Made by a program: the position numbers and the translations under genes. DNA of 64,000 nucleotides, from contig CBDDED010000003.1 of assembly GCA_965226825.1 (NCBI GenBank), positions 248,001-312,000 on the forward strand. The letters run 5' to 3'. This DNA comes from Io17-Chloro-G2 sp965226825. GTDB lineage: Bacteria > Chloroflexota > Dehalococcoidia > Lucifugimonadales > UBA3495. Below the pieces are notes generated by a model. It made no database searches. It was not told the DNA's origin and was given only the letters and a program-made list of their open reading frames with translations. This document shows, piece by piece, positions 33,173-42,947 of this stretch. Position 1 is the stretch's first letter. Every line of letters begins with the position of its first letter.

Positions 33173-35761
33173 ATGGCCGGAAAATGGGAACCCAGCACAA
33201 AAGCCAGGACGACGATGACGCCGCCCGAAAGCGGCGCGCCTTGGCTCGGGCCCCTGCTCAACATCCTCCAGTTGGAGCAGAAGCGGGGCTTCGACGATCG
33301 TTCGGTTATTGGTGGATTGGACGGGTTTACCAGTCATTGGTCCCATGAGATCATCAGCCAAGCAAGCAACGTACGGTTGGTCCGTCGCTTGCTTGGCGCG
33401 TCCTATCGCAACCTGTCTCCGGAACAACGGGCCAAATGGACCGAGGAATGGTTGACGCTGCTGTCCGCCGAGGGCAAGGCTTCCCCGGCGGAGAACACGG
33501 AGCAGCAGGCCCCGGCCGGACCGGCGGCCCGCAGGGCAAATTCGCCGGCAACTCCGTCGAAAACTCCGTCGAAAACGCCGCCGACAACCCAGTCCCGTCC
33601 CAAAGCGGCGCGGCGGGCCTCCACTCCGGGTTCGTTAAGCTTGGACGAGACCGTAGACAAGCTGCGAGGGGTCGACACCAAGCTTTCCGCACGCCTGAAA
33701 CGCCTCGAAGTCACCACCGTCCGAGACCTGCTCTACCTGTTCCCCCGCCGCCACACGGACTACTCCCAAGCCACAAAAATAGCGGACTTATCTCCGGGGA
33801 TTGAATGCACGGTGGTGGGCACGGTCTGGGAGGCCCGCGAAGTATCCCGCGGCCCCCAGGGCAAACGCCAGGACTGTGAAGCGGTGCTCAGTGACGACAC
33901 GGGCAACGTTCGGGTTGCCTGGTTCGGCCAACGTTACCTGGCCCGGACCTTGAAGCCCAACACCCGGATTGCCGTCAGCGGCCGGGTCAACGTTTTCAAC
34001 GGGCAGTTGGTGTTCCAATCCCCGGAATACGAGCTTCTGGACTCGGGCCAGGCCGGGATTCACACGGGACGCATGGTGCCGGTGTACCCCCTAACTGAGG
34101 GTCTTACGGGGAGGAACCTGCGCCGCATTATCTGGCAGGCGCTCCAGGAGTGGCTGGGAGGGATTGAGGAGGCCCTGCCCCAGCAAATATTGGACCGCGC
34201 CAAGCTGATACCCTTGAAGCAGGCCATTGCCCAGGCCCACTACCCCGATGGCGAAGCGTTGCAGGCCGAGGCCCGCCGGCGGTTGGCTTTTGACGAGCTA
34301 TTGACGCTTCAGTTGGCGGTCCTGTCCCGCAAGCGACGGCAGGGCGTCCAATCCGGCGGCATCCGGATCAAATCCAAGCCCCAGGTGTTGAAGGGATTCC
34401 TGGAGTCTTTGCCCTTCGATCTTACCGGGGCGCAGCAGCGAAGTATCGGTGAAATAATCGGCGACCTGGAGACTGGCTCTCCGCCCATGAACCGGCTGCT
34501 CCAGGGTGAGGTGGGCAGCGGCAAGACGGTGGTGGCCCTGGCGGCATTGCTGATGGTAGCCGCCGATGGCTACCAGGGCGCACTGATGGTCCCAACAGAA
34601 GTGCTTGCGGAGCAGCACTTCCAGACGGTGTCCCGGCTGTTGAGCGGCTTGGCCAGCCCGGTGAGGGAAGAAAACCAGGTTACTGTTTACCTGGACTCCC
34701 TATCCAGACCCGTGTCGGCCGGCCTGATAACCGGCAGCACCAAGGCCGCCCGCAAGCGGGAACTCACCAGGATGGCCGCCGATGGGACCCTGGACATCCT
34801 CATCGGCACCCAGGCGTTGATCCAGCAGGGCGTCACCATGCCCAAGCTGGGCCTCGCCGTAGCGGACGAACAACACCGGTTTGGCGTGCTGCAACGCTCG
34901 GCCCTGCGTCAAAAGACCGAGGAAACACCCCATGTTCTGCTCATGTCGGCGACCCCCATACCCCGCACCTTGTCATTGACCCTTTACGGAGACCTGGAGA
35001 TTTCCACTCTTGACCAGCTACCGGCGGGCCGGCAGGAAATCGCCACCCGCTGGCTCCCTCCGGAACGCCGGGACGCCGCTCACGGTTTTGTCCGGAAGCA
35101 GGTGCAGGCTGGTCGTCAGGGCTTCGTGATTTGCCCTTTGGTGGATGAGTCCGAGGTAATCGAGACCAAGGCCGCCACCGAAGAATACCGGAGGCTATCC
35201 GAGGAGGTATTTCCCGACCTGCGGTTGGGATTGCTGCACGGCCGCATGACACCGAAAAACAAAGACCAGGTGATGCGCGAGTTCCGGGACGGGGAATTGG
35301 ACGTGCTGGTTTCGACCCCGGTGGTGGAGGTTGGAATTGACGTAGCCAACGCCACAGTCATGATGATCGAGGGCGCCGACCGGTTTGGTCTGGCCCAGCT
35401 TCACCAATTTCGCGGCAGGGTGGGCCGGGGTGAGCACAAAAGCTACTGCCTGCTGCTTTCCGACTCCCCTTCCGAGTCCGCCCAAGAACGGCTCTCAGCC
35501 CTGGAACGGATCCATGACGGCTTCAAGCTGGCCGAAGCAGACCTGGAATTGAGGGGGCCGGGGGATTTCTTCGGCACCCGCCAGAGTGGACTGCCCAACC
35601 TGAGGATGGCCCGGCTTTCCGACCGCCATTTGTTGGAGATGGCGCGGACGGAGGCCAACCGAATCATGGAAGAAGACCCGGACCTGTCCAACCCGCAACA
35701 CGCGCCGCTGGCAAGCCAGGTGGGAAGGTTCCTGGCCTGGGTGACCGACGATACCGCTTAG
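33173..35761 (+). CDS. recG: ATP-dependent DNA helicase RecG
   Basis: An 862-residue RecG, longer than the usual 680-820. The N-terminal 160 residues are an extra region with a low-complexity Pro/Thr/Ser/Lys linker (SPATPSKTPSKTPPTTQSR). The wedge OB-fold follows (LRGVDTKLSARLKRLEVTTV, then LLYLFPRRHTDYS and VSGRVNVFNGQLVFQSPEYE). The helicase core has Walker A LLQGEVGSGKTVVALA, DEQHRFG and MSATPIPRTLSLTLYGDL, then HQFRGRVGRGEHKSYCLLL. RecG drives replication forks and Holliday junctions backward. Another possible start is ATG 33215. It converges with the response regulator gene with a 4-bp overlap of stop codons. Confidence 0.95.
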   Translation: MAGKWEPSTKARTTMTPPESGAPWLGPLLNILQLEQKRGFDDRSVIGGLDGFTSHWSHEIISQASNVRLVRRLLGASYRNLSPEQRAKWTEEWLTLLSAEGKASPAENTEQQAPAGPAARRANSPATPSKTPSKTPPTTQSRPKAARRASTPGSLSLDETVDKLRGVDTKLSARLKRLEVTTVRDLLYLFPRRHTDYSQATKIADLSPGIECTVVGTVWEAREVSRGPQGKRQDCEAVLSDDTGNVRVAWFGQRYLARTLKPNTRIAVSGRVNVFNGQLVFQSPEYELLDSGQAGIHTGRMVPVYPLTEGLTGRNLRRIIWQALQEWLGGIEEALPQQILDRAKLIPLKQAIAQAHYPDGEALQAEARRRLAFDELLTLQLAVLSRKRRQGVQSGGIRIKSKPQVLKGFLESLPFDLTGAQQRSIGEIIGDLETGSPPMNRLLQGEVGSGKTVVALAALLMVAADGYQGALMVPTEVLAEQHFQTVSRLLSGLASPVREENQVTVYLDSLSRPVSAGLITGSTKAARKRELTRMAADGTLDILIGTQALIQQGVTMPKLGLAVADEQHRFGVLQRSALRQKTEETPHVLLMSATPIPRTLSLTLYGDLEISTLDQLPAGRQEIATRWLPPERRDAAHGFVRKQVQAGRQGFVICPLVDESEVIETKAATEEYRRLSEEVFPDLRLGLLHGRMTPKNKDQVMREFRDGELDVLVSTPVVEVGIDVANATVMMIEGADRFGLAQLHQFRGRVGRGEHKSYCLLLSDSPSESAQERLSALERIHDGFKLAEADLELRGPGDFFGTRQSGLPNLRMARLSDRHLLEMARTEANRIMEEDPDLSNPQHAPLASQVGRFLAWVTDDTA

Positions 35762-36435
35762 GTGGAGTTGATAAACCGGTAGCCCACATTGCGGACGGTC
35801 TCCACGAATGACCGCCCCGGACCCTCAACTTTAGACCTGAGCCGCCGCACGTGGACGTCCACGGTGCGGGTGCCGCCCAGGTAGTCGTAGCCCCAAACCT
35901 GGCTCAACAACGCATCTCGGGTATACACGTGGCCGGGGTTGGATGCCAGCAGCACCAGTAGTTGGAATTCCTTGTAGGTTAGGGTCACGCGCCGGCCGGC
36001 CACCGTCACCTCGTACCGTTCCAGGTCCACCGTCAGGTCGCCGGATTTGAGCAGATTAGCGCCGGTGGGTCCCTTCACCCGGTAAATCGCCTGCTTTACT
36101 CGGGCGGTCAGTTCGCCTTCGCCCACCGGGCTGAAAACCACCTCGTCGGGATTCATGGAAGGGTCAAAGTCGGCCATCCGGCCGCGGTCGACCACTGCCA
36201 ACACCGGCATCTTGTTTTGCTTGCACTGGCTGATGATCTGCCGAGCGGCGCCCGAACTCACCGAGTCTACGTCCAGGATTACCGCTTCGGGCCCCTGGGA
36301 GTTTCGAAAGTGTTCCGGTTGGTTCAACACGTCTAATTCGGCGCCGAACACGCAGGAAAAACCGGCGCGGTCAATGCTGTCGCGCAGGGGCGAGGCGCCA
36401 TTATCGTGATTCGTTAACAGGTAAACGCTGTACAC
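35758..36435 (-). CDS. Orphan OmpR/PhoB-type response regulator with degenerate receiver
   Basis: A 225-residue two-domain regulator. The C-terminal half is a clear winged-helix DNA-binding domain (YEVTVAGRRVTLTYKEFQLL, YTRDALLSQVWGYDYLGGTR, TVDVHVRRLRSKVE, VRNVGYRF). The N-terminal receiver keeps a possible phospho-acceptor (VILDVDS, D55). It lacks the usual acidic pair near residue 10 (LLTNHDNG) and has Ser where the conserved Lys of 'TKPF' should be (VVFSPVGEGEL). No histidine kinase is adjacent. It may therefore work without phosphorylation. Confidence 0.85.
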   Translation of the reverse strand: MYSVYLLTNHDNGASPLRDSIDRAGFSCVFGAELDVLNQPEHFRNSQGPEAVILDVDSVSSGAARQIISQCKQNKMPVLAVVDRGRMADFDPSMNPDEVVFSPVGEGELTARVKQAIYRVKGPTGANLLKSGDLTVDLERYEVTVAGRRVTLTYKEFQLLVLLASNPGHVYTRDALLSQVWGYDYLGGTRTVDVHVRRLRSKVEGPGRSFVETVRNVGYRFINST

Positions 36436-36752
36436 CAGTCCAACCTACCGGGCAATTATAACAACCCGCTCCAACTATCGCACCGCGGGAAATCCGCCGG
36501 TGGCTGGCTGCCACGGCCCCGTCCCACAACACCCCAGTGTGGTCCAGCAGTCGCCGGATGTTGCTGCCCCGTCCCACAACTCACCAAAGTGTGTCCAGCA
36601 GATTGTAACCCAACGGCTGCGTTTGACCCAAGGATTGACTCAGTTCCTTGGCCTGAATATGATGAACCGGCTGCCGTAACGGCCGGATTAGACCTCCGGC
36701 CCCAACTCCGGTCCAAACTCCGGCATCGATCCCACCGCACCGAGATGAAAGC
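36436..36752. other. Intergenic region with a direct repeat
   Basis: A 317-bp gap between the divergent regulator and the DUF1445 gene. Two copies of a 34-35-bp sequence beginning CCCCGTCCCACAAC and ending GTCCAGCAG lie at 36517-36550 and 36567-36601, 50 bp apart. They could be binding sites for the adjacent regulator. No gene is seen. Confidence 0.55.
36517..36601. repeat. Direct repeat, two copies 50 bp apart
   Basis: Copy 1 (36517-36550) and copy 2 (36567-36601) share CCCCGTCCCACAAC, CA-AGTGTG and GTCCAGCAG, with a few differences in the middle. The 50-bp period, about five helical turns, places both copies on the same DNA face. Confidence 0.65.
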
Positions 36753-37547
36753 ATGAGTTCACTGACTTTGGCCGGGACCCCCCGCGGTGTGAGAGAGCAA
36801 ATTCGCACCGGGCAGTGGCGCGGGGTTACTTCAGGTGTGTCGCCGGGCTACGTTCAGGCCAACCTGGCGATTTTACCCAGGGACCTGGCGTTCGACTTTT
36901 TGCTCTTTTGCCAGCGAAACCCCAAGCCCTGTCCCTTGCTGGAGGTTGTTGACGCCGGAAACTCGGAGGCCGTCACCACGGCACCCGGTTCCGACCTGCG
37001 CACCGAAGTCCCCGGTTACCGCATCTACCGGGATGGACAGTTGGCCGCCGAGGTTGAGTCGTTGGTGGACCACTGGCAGGACGATTTGGTGTCCTTTCTT
37101 TTGGGTTGCAGCTTCTCCTTTGAGACCGCAATGGTCGAAGCTGGCATTCCGCTGCGTCACCAGGAATTGGGGCGCAACGTGGCAATGTACCGCACGAATA
37201 TACAGACCAACCCCGCCGGGGTTTTCTCCGGACCCATGGTGGTCAGCATGCGGCCAGTTCGGCGGGATAAGATTGTCCGGGCGGTCCAGGTGACCAGCCG
37301 GTTCCCAAGCACCCACGGCGCTCCGGTGCATATCGGCGACCCCGCGGCCATTGGCATCGAAGACTTGTCCCAGCCCGATTACGGAGACCCGGTTGACTTG
37401 TTTCCGGGGGAAGAGCCGGTGTTCTGGGCCTGCGGCGTTACCCCCCAGGCCGTTGCTTTGAACTGCAAACCGCCGCTGATGATTACGCACGCGCCGGGCA
37501 AAATGTTCATCACCGACCAGCGGGACGCCGACTATTCAGTCCTGTAA
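36753..37547 (+). CDS. DUF1445 family hydro-lyase, D-glutamate cyclase N-terminal half
   Basis: A 264-residue protein of the YcsI/DUF1445 family, full length for this family. Typical elements are GVSPGYVQANLAILPRDLAF, FLLFCQRNPKPCPLLEV, EVPGYRIYRDGQ, FLLGCSFSFETAMVEAG, then HIGDPAAIGI and PVFWACGVTPQ, THAPGKMFITD at the C-terminus. In vertebrate mitochondria this domain is fused to a DUF4392 domain in D-glutamate cyclase, which turns D-glutamate into 5-oxo-D-proline. Here the DUF4392 part is the next gene. Bacterial DUF1445 proteins alone are annotated only as putative hydro-lyases. Confidence 0.85.
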   Translation: MSSLTLAGTPRGVREQIRTGQWRGVTSGVSPGYVQANLAILPRDLAFDFLLFCQRNPKPCPLLEVVDAGNSEAVTTAPGSDLRTEVPGYRIYRDGQLAAEVESLVDHWQDDLVSFLLGCSFSFETAMVEAGIPLRHQELGRNVAMYRTNIQTNPAGVFSGPMVVSMRPVRRDKIVRAVQVTSRFPSTHGAPVHIGDPAAIGIEDLSQPDYGDPVDLFPGEEPVFWACGVTPQAVALNCKPPLMITHAPGKMFITDQRDADYSVL

Positions 37548-37679
37548 TAACGTGCGGCGAGTCCAGCAGACCCTGTCGCCTGGTTCCGGCCTATTTCCTG
37601 AGTGTCAACAATCCCTGCTCCTGACCCGGGCATCCAGCCTCGATTCCGAAGTCTCACGGCCTTATAACCAGGACAGAGA

Positions 37680-38555
37680 ATGAGCGAGTCCATAGAAGAC
37701 ATTATCCTGGCCAACGACAAGCGGGGCGTGGCCCAGCTGCGCCCTTACCTGCCCGTCGACTACTGCACCCAAGCGGCGCGGTTCACGCTGGAGCATCCGG
37801 GGAACGTGGTCATAGCCACGGGATTCTATATCTTGATGTCGGGCAGCGCCGAAACCGACGGCCCGCCGGGAGCGTTGGCCATCGGTAGGGCCCTGCAGCA
37901 ACTGGGTAGCAACGTGAGCTACCTCAGCGACTCCCACGCGGTCCCGGCATTGCGAGAGTTGGTCGCGTGCGAGGCAGAGGTGGTCGAGTTTGGCATTACC
38001 GACGCCGACACCAGCCAATCCGGGGCGTCCTGGGCCTTGGACCAAATGAAGCCGGACCTGCTGATTTCCATCGAGCGCTGCGGTCGAAATCGGAATAACT
38101 CCTATCTCAACATGCGGTCGGTGGACATTTCAGATCAGACCGCCCGCATCGACTACCTGTTCGAGACCGACGTTCCTTCAGTGGGCATTGGCGACGGCGG
38201 AAATGAAATCGGCATGGGCAACCTGGCTCAGGTGATTCCCACCTTCCCGAACCTGCCCCAACTCCCCGCCACCACCTGGGTTGACCGCCTTATTGTCGCC
38301 AGCGTCTCCAACTGGGGTGGCTACGGCCTGGTGGCGGCCCTATCGCTGCTAACCGGCCAAAACCTGCTGCCGTCCATAGAACACGAGGCCGGCGTCATCA
38401 ACCGGCTGGTGCAGCTAGGCCTGGTAGATGGCACCACCGGCAACGCCCAACCCTTCGTAGACGGCTTCACCACCCAAGAGCACGGCCAAGCGCTGGCGCG
38501 GCTGCACCGGTTGGTGGAGCAGGAACTGGACGTGGGTGGGGCCCGGGAAGGCTGA
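37680..38555 (+). CDS. DUF4392 protein, D-glutamate cyclase C-terminal half
   Basis: A 291-residue DUF4392 protein. Recognisable segments are NVVIATGFYILMSGSAETDG, PPGALAIGRALQQLG, ISIERCGRNRNNSYLNMR and VGIGDGGNEIGMGN, which matches the conserved core of the C-terminal half of mitochondrial D-glutamate cyclase. It follows the DUF1445 gene by 132 bp in the same direction, so the two together reproduce the domain content of the eukaryotic enzyme. The likely pathway is D-glutamate or 5-oxoproline turnover. Activity of the split pair is an inference. Confidence 0.85.
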   Translation: MSESIEDIILANDKRGVAQLRPYLPVDYCTQAARFTLEHPGNVVIATGFYILMSGSAETDGPPGALAIGRALQQLGSNVSYLSDSHAVPALRELVACEAEVVEFGITDADTSQSGASWALDQMKPDLLISIERCGRNRNNSYLNMRSVDISDQTARIDYLFETDVPSVGIGDGGNEIGMGNLAQVIPTFPNLPQLPATTWVDRLIVASVSNWGGYGLVAALSLLTGQNLLPSIEHEAGVINRLVQLGLVDGTTGNAQPFVDGFTTQEHGQALARLHRLVEQELDVGGAREG

Positions 38556-38653
38556 AAGGATATTTGCCGGCAACCGACCCTGCTGTCTGCTAGAGACGTT
38601 GCCGTTACTCGTTGCCACCGCGGCCCCACATGGTTAATGGGGATGCCGCCAGT

Positions 38654-39448
38654 TCAGAGTGAAAACCGACGAGTCAATGCCTCTACGTGCCTACGGACCT
38701 CAAGTGCGCCAAATCTCTTCCAGTCAGCCAGTAACTTACGGTACGTGCTGGCAACGAACTTCACTTCATCACCTGCAACAGCTCTGGCAAATCTCTCGAC
38801 CTCCTCGCGATGCTTGTCCGTAATTTCCTGGGCGACGGGTGTGCCATCCTTCGGCCCAGCGTAGACGTATAAGAGGATGGGTGTCAGCTCGTTGTGTTCA
38901 CCGTCTCTGTGGACCTGGCTCCGCAACGCGAAAGCATGCTTGACGCATTGAGCCGCGTCGAAACAGACGTAAGAGCTCCTCTGTTCAACAATTGTGTCCC
39001 TGACACTCTCATAGCCATTCATGCGGTCGCCCCAGACCCGTCGCCAATATGCATCTGAAAACCGGCGACCTCTGCTTTTTCGGTAGGGTTCAAATCGCTT
39101 GGACTCAATCCCTATCAGTTCCGACGGTGTTACCACCAAAACATTCAGGACGGGATGTCGCCCACCCCTCCAGGGGAAATGGACGGTCTTCTCAAGAGCC
39201 AGTGCGCTTTGCGGCCAGGTCTCCTGATTGCAACCCGGAAGGGGAGGCATTTCCTCCACTCGCGGGAGGAAGTATCCGAAAGCGTTGGCTCCAAGTGCGG
39301 CGGAGGATTCCGGGCTATCGAACTTCCCGGTCGCTATCTCCCGTCCTGGGGCGGCGTTGAAGATTTTTTCGATCTCACGTACCGGAACACCAGGCAAGAA
39401 TCTGGAGGGCACTTTTCTATTCTCCCGGCTCGCTATATCACCCTGCAC
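38654..39448 (-). CDS. PD-(D/E)XK-like protein (PGN_0703-type)
   Basis: A 264-residue protein. The core VLNVLVVTPSELIGIESKRF contains an acidic residue followed by E-x-K in two beta strands, the restriction-endonuclease-like pattern of PGN_0703-type proteins. A helix with CFDAAQCVKHAFAL and a strand ILLYVYAGPKDG follow. It lies just downstream of the AddAB genes on the same strand (92 bp after addA). It may be a cargo gene in the repair operon or an independent nuclease. Assignment rests on fold-level pattern recognition only. Confidence 0.6.
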   Translation of the reverse strand: MQGDIASRENRKVPSRFLPGVPVREIEKIFNAAPGREIATGKFDSPESSAALGANAFGYFLPRVEEMPPLPGCNQETWPQSALALEKTVHFPWRGGRHPVLNVLVVTPSELIGIESKRFEPYRKSRGRRFSDAYWRRVWGDRMNGYESVRDTIVEQRSSYVCFDAAQCVKHAFALRSQVHRDGEHNELTPILLYVYAGPKDGTPVAQEITDKHREEVERFARAVAGDEVKFVASTYRKLLADWKRFGALEVRRHVEALTRRFSL

Positions 39449-39539
39449 TCACATTTCATGCGGGGTTCACAATTGGACCGATTCATAGAGGCCTTCAACC
39501 TTTGTCCGATCCCGGCAGAACACAACAGAGCCTTCCCGC

Positions 39540-42500
39540 TCACGCTCCAACTGCCGCGGCCTCTTTGGCGTCGGCCACCAACGCATCTATATCGGTGAAA
39601 GACCGCTCTTCCTTAGGACGGAGGAAGAGTAGCACCGCCTCGGCGACCGGTTTCCCGGTGACTTCTTGGGTCGCCAAGGCGTAGAGGCCCATTTGAGTGC
39701 GGTGGCGCGTGGCCGCATCCTCAACCTCTTGGGCGTTGTCCAGTGTATCTGTCTTGTAGTCCACCACCACCATACCGTCGGGTCCGTCAATCAGCAGGTC
39801 GATAAATCCCTCTACCAGCCGCCCGTTTAGCGGCGCACTGACGAACACTTCCCGGTAGTAGTTGGCCTGGCCTGCCGCAAGCTGCGACGCAAGCCGCCGG
39901 ACCACATCGGAATCAACGGCGGTACGGGCCAGGGAAGCAACGTCCTCCCATTGGGCCGGAATCCCTTCGGCGGCCGCCTGTGCCCGGCTGGCCGCTTCCA
40001 ACCCGTCGCCGGTGATGATGTCAATGCTTTGCAGCACGGCGTGGACGGCCCGGCCCAGGTTGCTGCTCCCCCGGCCCCGGCGATACACTACCTCACCGCC
40101 CTCGGCCTCGTCTTTATCCAGGCGGGCTATGCCGGTAACGGCCCGGGCTTCTTCCCTTGAAGCCGTTGCGATGGTGGCCCCCCGGTCCTTCAGCCACTGC
40201 CCGCGCCGCCGGTTGAACTCGGCGGCGTCGGGCGCCGGTTGGGGGGCTGATGCGGAGGGCGGGGAGACAGTGGGCGTGCTCAAGGAATTCACGTCGATTT
40301 CCCGCCACAGGTCCGGCCGGGAGACGCAGAACTGCTCCATCAACCCGGCGGGCGATTTGTCGTTGCCCTGGCTCTTCCGGAACAGGCTCAACACCAAATG
40401 GTCCCGCGCCCGCGTGCAGGCCACGTAGGCTAGACGCACGTGCTCTGCGGCATCTGCGGCATCTTCCAGCTTGTTGGCGGCGTCGAATCCTGACGTTTCC
40501 AATCGGCCCTGTCCCGACGCCGACACTCGCGCCTCGACACGGCCTGAGGCCCGGTCAATGATAACCGGGGCCGGCCGGTGGCGGCGCGCGCTGCCCAGAC
40601 CCGTGAGAATGACCACGGGAAACTCAAGGCCTTTGGCCGCATGAATGGTCATAATCCGAACGCAGTCGTCGTCGGTTTCCGGCACCGGGACCTCCACCGT
40701 CTGGGCGCCTTCCCCGAGTTGCCGTTCCATCCAGTCCAGGTAGCCGCGCAGGGAACCTCCGCCGGCGTTGATGAATTCCCGGGCCTGCTCCACAACGAAC
40801 CGCAATCGGCGCCACCGCTCCCGGGGGCGGCGGCGTCCAAACGATAGTTCCACCATGCGGCGGTCCCGTATAAACTGCTCTATCAGGTGATCAGGCGGGG
40901 TCCAAACCCGCTGGTTATGGAACTTCCGGAGTTCCTCCAGGGACTCAGCCACCGGACCGGTAGCCGCGCCTGACTGGAAATAGTCGAACCGCCCGCCGTC
41001 GTCGACGAACTCCAGCAACTCCACGTCGCTGCAGGCGAAGGCCGACGACCGCAATGCAGCCACCACGGCCACCTGGTCGGCCGGACTATCGATGGCCCGC
41101 AGACAGTTCAGCAGTTCCCGCACGTCCTCAGTCGCCACTACCATGGACTGGCTTTCGATTCGATAAGGGACATTGGTCTCCTCCAGGGCCTGTTCCAGTA
41201 TGTCCAGGCCGGTCCGGGTTGGCAGCAACAGGCAGATGTCCCGGAACTCGGCATCGCCCAGGGTCCCGGCGGCGTCCTTCCGCACCTGCCACCGGTCACC
41301 CTTGATTTGCAGGGCCAAAGCCGCAATTGCTCTCGCTTCCTGCCGCCGCACGTAAGCCGTGGATCCATCCAACGCCTCGCCCATCCGGTGCACGCCGAGA
41401 GGTGGCGTTGCCTCCGGTGGCTGCCAGCGGGCCTCCAGATGCTCGTAATCTGCCTGGACCACCGGGCCACCCTCGTTCGCACCGTCAACGGGGGAGTCAC
41501 CGCTGCTCATCCACTGTTGGAACACGTGGTTGGCCCAATCGAGTATTCCTGCCTGCGACCGGAAATTCTGGCGTAACGGAACGGCCTCTCGACCCAAGTG
41601 TTGGCGCACCTCTTCCAGCGTGGCGATGTCGGCCCGGCGGAAACGGTAGATGGACTGCTTGGGGTCACCCACAAGAAACAGCTTGCCGGGGGCCGGCGTG
41701 ATTTCCCGCCAGTCCTGCGTTCGCCGGTCAGGGGCCGGAGAACCGGCCGCCTCGTCGGGGCTACCCGCCAGGAAAAAAGCGATCTCCGCCTGTATCGGGT
41801 CGGTGTCCTGCAACTCATCAATCAGGATGTGGTGGAACCGGCGCTGGAAGTGCTGCCGGGCCTGGGGATTGTCCCGCAGCAGTGCCCGGGCCCACACCAG
41901 CAGGTCCTGGAACTCGGACCTTCCCTCGGCTTTGCGTTGCGCCGCCAGGTCGACGACAAAACGCCGCAGGGCTTCCAGCAACGGCGTTAGCGCCGATTGG
42001 CGCAGTTGCTCCAGGTCACGCGTGCACGTGTCGTTCAGGCAGTTCAGCAAGTCCTTCATTAGCTTGCAGCCGTTGATACCGGACGCCGGGTCGGCCTTCC
42101 AATCGGGCTGCCTGCCTCGGGTGGTGGATAACCTTCCCGCTGCCGCCACCATGGCAATGGCTGCATCCTCGCTCCCGGACGCCTGAATCCGGCGACCAAC
42201 GTCAGCGACACCCAGGGCGTGGACGTAAAGCCGGTCCTCGGCGCCCAGGGTGGCCAGCGGCAGCAGCCGGCGTATCTCCCCTTCGGAATCCCTCAATTCT
42301 TGCAGGATGGCAAGGTCCGGCGGCGGTGATTCGGGGAAAGGAGCTCGCTCCACCAGGTCGTAGTTCCGGTGGAGAATCACCGCCACCTGCCGCAGAGAGT
42401 TCAGCCGCAGGCCCAACCGCAGGGAGCGCAGGATTTTGCCGCCCAGGTCTTCTGAATCAAGAGCTAGGTCCAGCCACTTTTCCCATGCATCCTGGAACCA

Positions 42501-42947
42501 CAGGTCAGACTGCACCTGGTCCACCGCCTCGAATCCCGGCGGCAGCCCCGCCTCTAGGGGTAGCTCACGAAGCAAAGACAGGGCGAAGCTATGGAGAGTC
42601 TGGATAGAAGCCAGCTCCATCTCTCGGGCGGCGCGCTCGCAACGCTCCCGTTCCTCCGCCGTCCGTCGCTGATCTCGGGCATCCTCTTCGAGTTCCCGGC
42701 GCACTCGTTCCCGCAGTTCGCCGGCAGCGGCGTCTGTGAAAGTGATGGCGGCCAACCCGTTCATTTCCGCTTGGCCCGAAGCGATAAGAGCCGTAATTCT
42801 GCTTACCAGCGCGGTGGTCTTGCCCGTGCCGGCGCCGGCCTCGACAAAAAGGTTTTCGTCCAGGCTGGTTCGGATGCGGAGACGTTGCTCCTGGTCGACG
42901 GGTTCGACGGGATTGACGGGTTCTGTGGGCTCAACGGCCTGACTCAT
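39540..42947 (-). CDS. addA: AddA-like UvrD helicase-nuclease
   Basis: A 1135-residue RecB/AddA-type protein. The UvrD helicase part has Walker A VEAGAGTGKTTALVSR (about 35-50), AAITFTDAAAGELRERVRRE, ILIDELQDTDPIQAEI, FLVGDPKQSIYRFRRADI, TIHAAKGLEFPVVILTGL and YVACTRARDHLVLS. The C-terminal nuclease has VEGFIDLLIDGPDG with VVVDYKTDT and the Q-x3-Y motif QMGLYALA. With AddB it resects double-strand breaks for recombination. Its ATG overlaps the addB stop (ATGA). The N-terminal 20 residues are a Pro-Val-Glu repeat (EPTEPVNPVEPVDQEQ). Confidence 0.92.
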   Translation of the reverse strand: MSQAVEPTEPVNPVEPVDQEQRLRIRTSLDENLFVEAGAGTGKTTALVSRITALIASGQAEMNGLAAITFTDAAAGELRERVRRELEEDARDQRRTAEERERCERAAREMELASIQTLHSFALSLLRELPLEAGLPPGFEAVDQVQSDLWFQDAWEKWLDLALDSEDLGGKILRSLRLGLRLNSLRQVAVILHRNYDLVERAPFPESPPPDLAILQELRDSEGEIRRLLPLATLGAEDRLYVHALGVADVGRRIQASGSEDAAIAMVAAAGRLSTTRGRQPDWKADPASGINGCKLMKDLLNCLNDTCTRDLEQLRQSALTPLLEALRRFVVDLAAQRKAEGRSEFQDLLVWARALLRDNPQARQHFQRRFHHILIDELQDTDPIQAEIAFFLAGSPDEAAGSPAPDRRTQDWREITPAPGKLFLVGDPKQSIYRFRRADIATLEEVRQHLGREAVPLRQNFRSQAGILDWANHVFQQWMSSGDSPVDGANEGGPVVQADYEHLEARWQPPEATPPLGVHRMGEALDGSTAYVRRQEARAIAALALQIKGDRWQVRKDAAGTLGDAEFRDICLLLPTRTGLDILEQALEETNVPYRIESQSMVVATEDVRELLNCLRAIDSPADQVAVVAALRSSAFACSDVELLEFVDDGGRFDYFQSGAATGPVAESLEELRKFHNQRVWTPPDHLIEQFIRDRRMVELSFGRRRPRERWRRLRFVVEQAREFINAGGGSLRGYLDWMERQLGEGAQTVEVPVPETDDDCVRIMTIHAAKGLEFPVVILTGLGSARRHRPAPVIIDRASGRVEARVSASGQGRLETSGFDAANKLEDAADAAEHVRLAYVACTRARDHLVLSLFRKSQGNDKSPAGLMEQFCVSRPDLWREIDVNSLSTPTVSPPSASAPQPAPDAAEFNRRRGQWLKDRGATIATASREEARAVTGIARLDKDEAEGGEVVYRRGRGSSNLGRAVHAVLQSIDIITGDGLEAASRAQAAAEGIPAQWEDVASLARTAVDSDVVRRLASQLAAGQANYYREVFVSAPLNGRLVEGFIDLLIDGPDGMVVVDYKTDTLDNAQEVEDAATRHRTQMGLYALATQEVTGKPVAEAVLLFLRPKEERSFTDIDALVADAKEAAAVGA

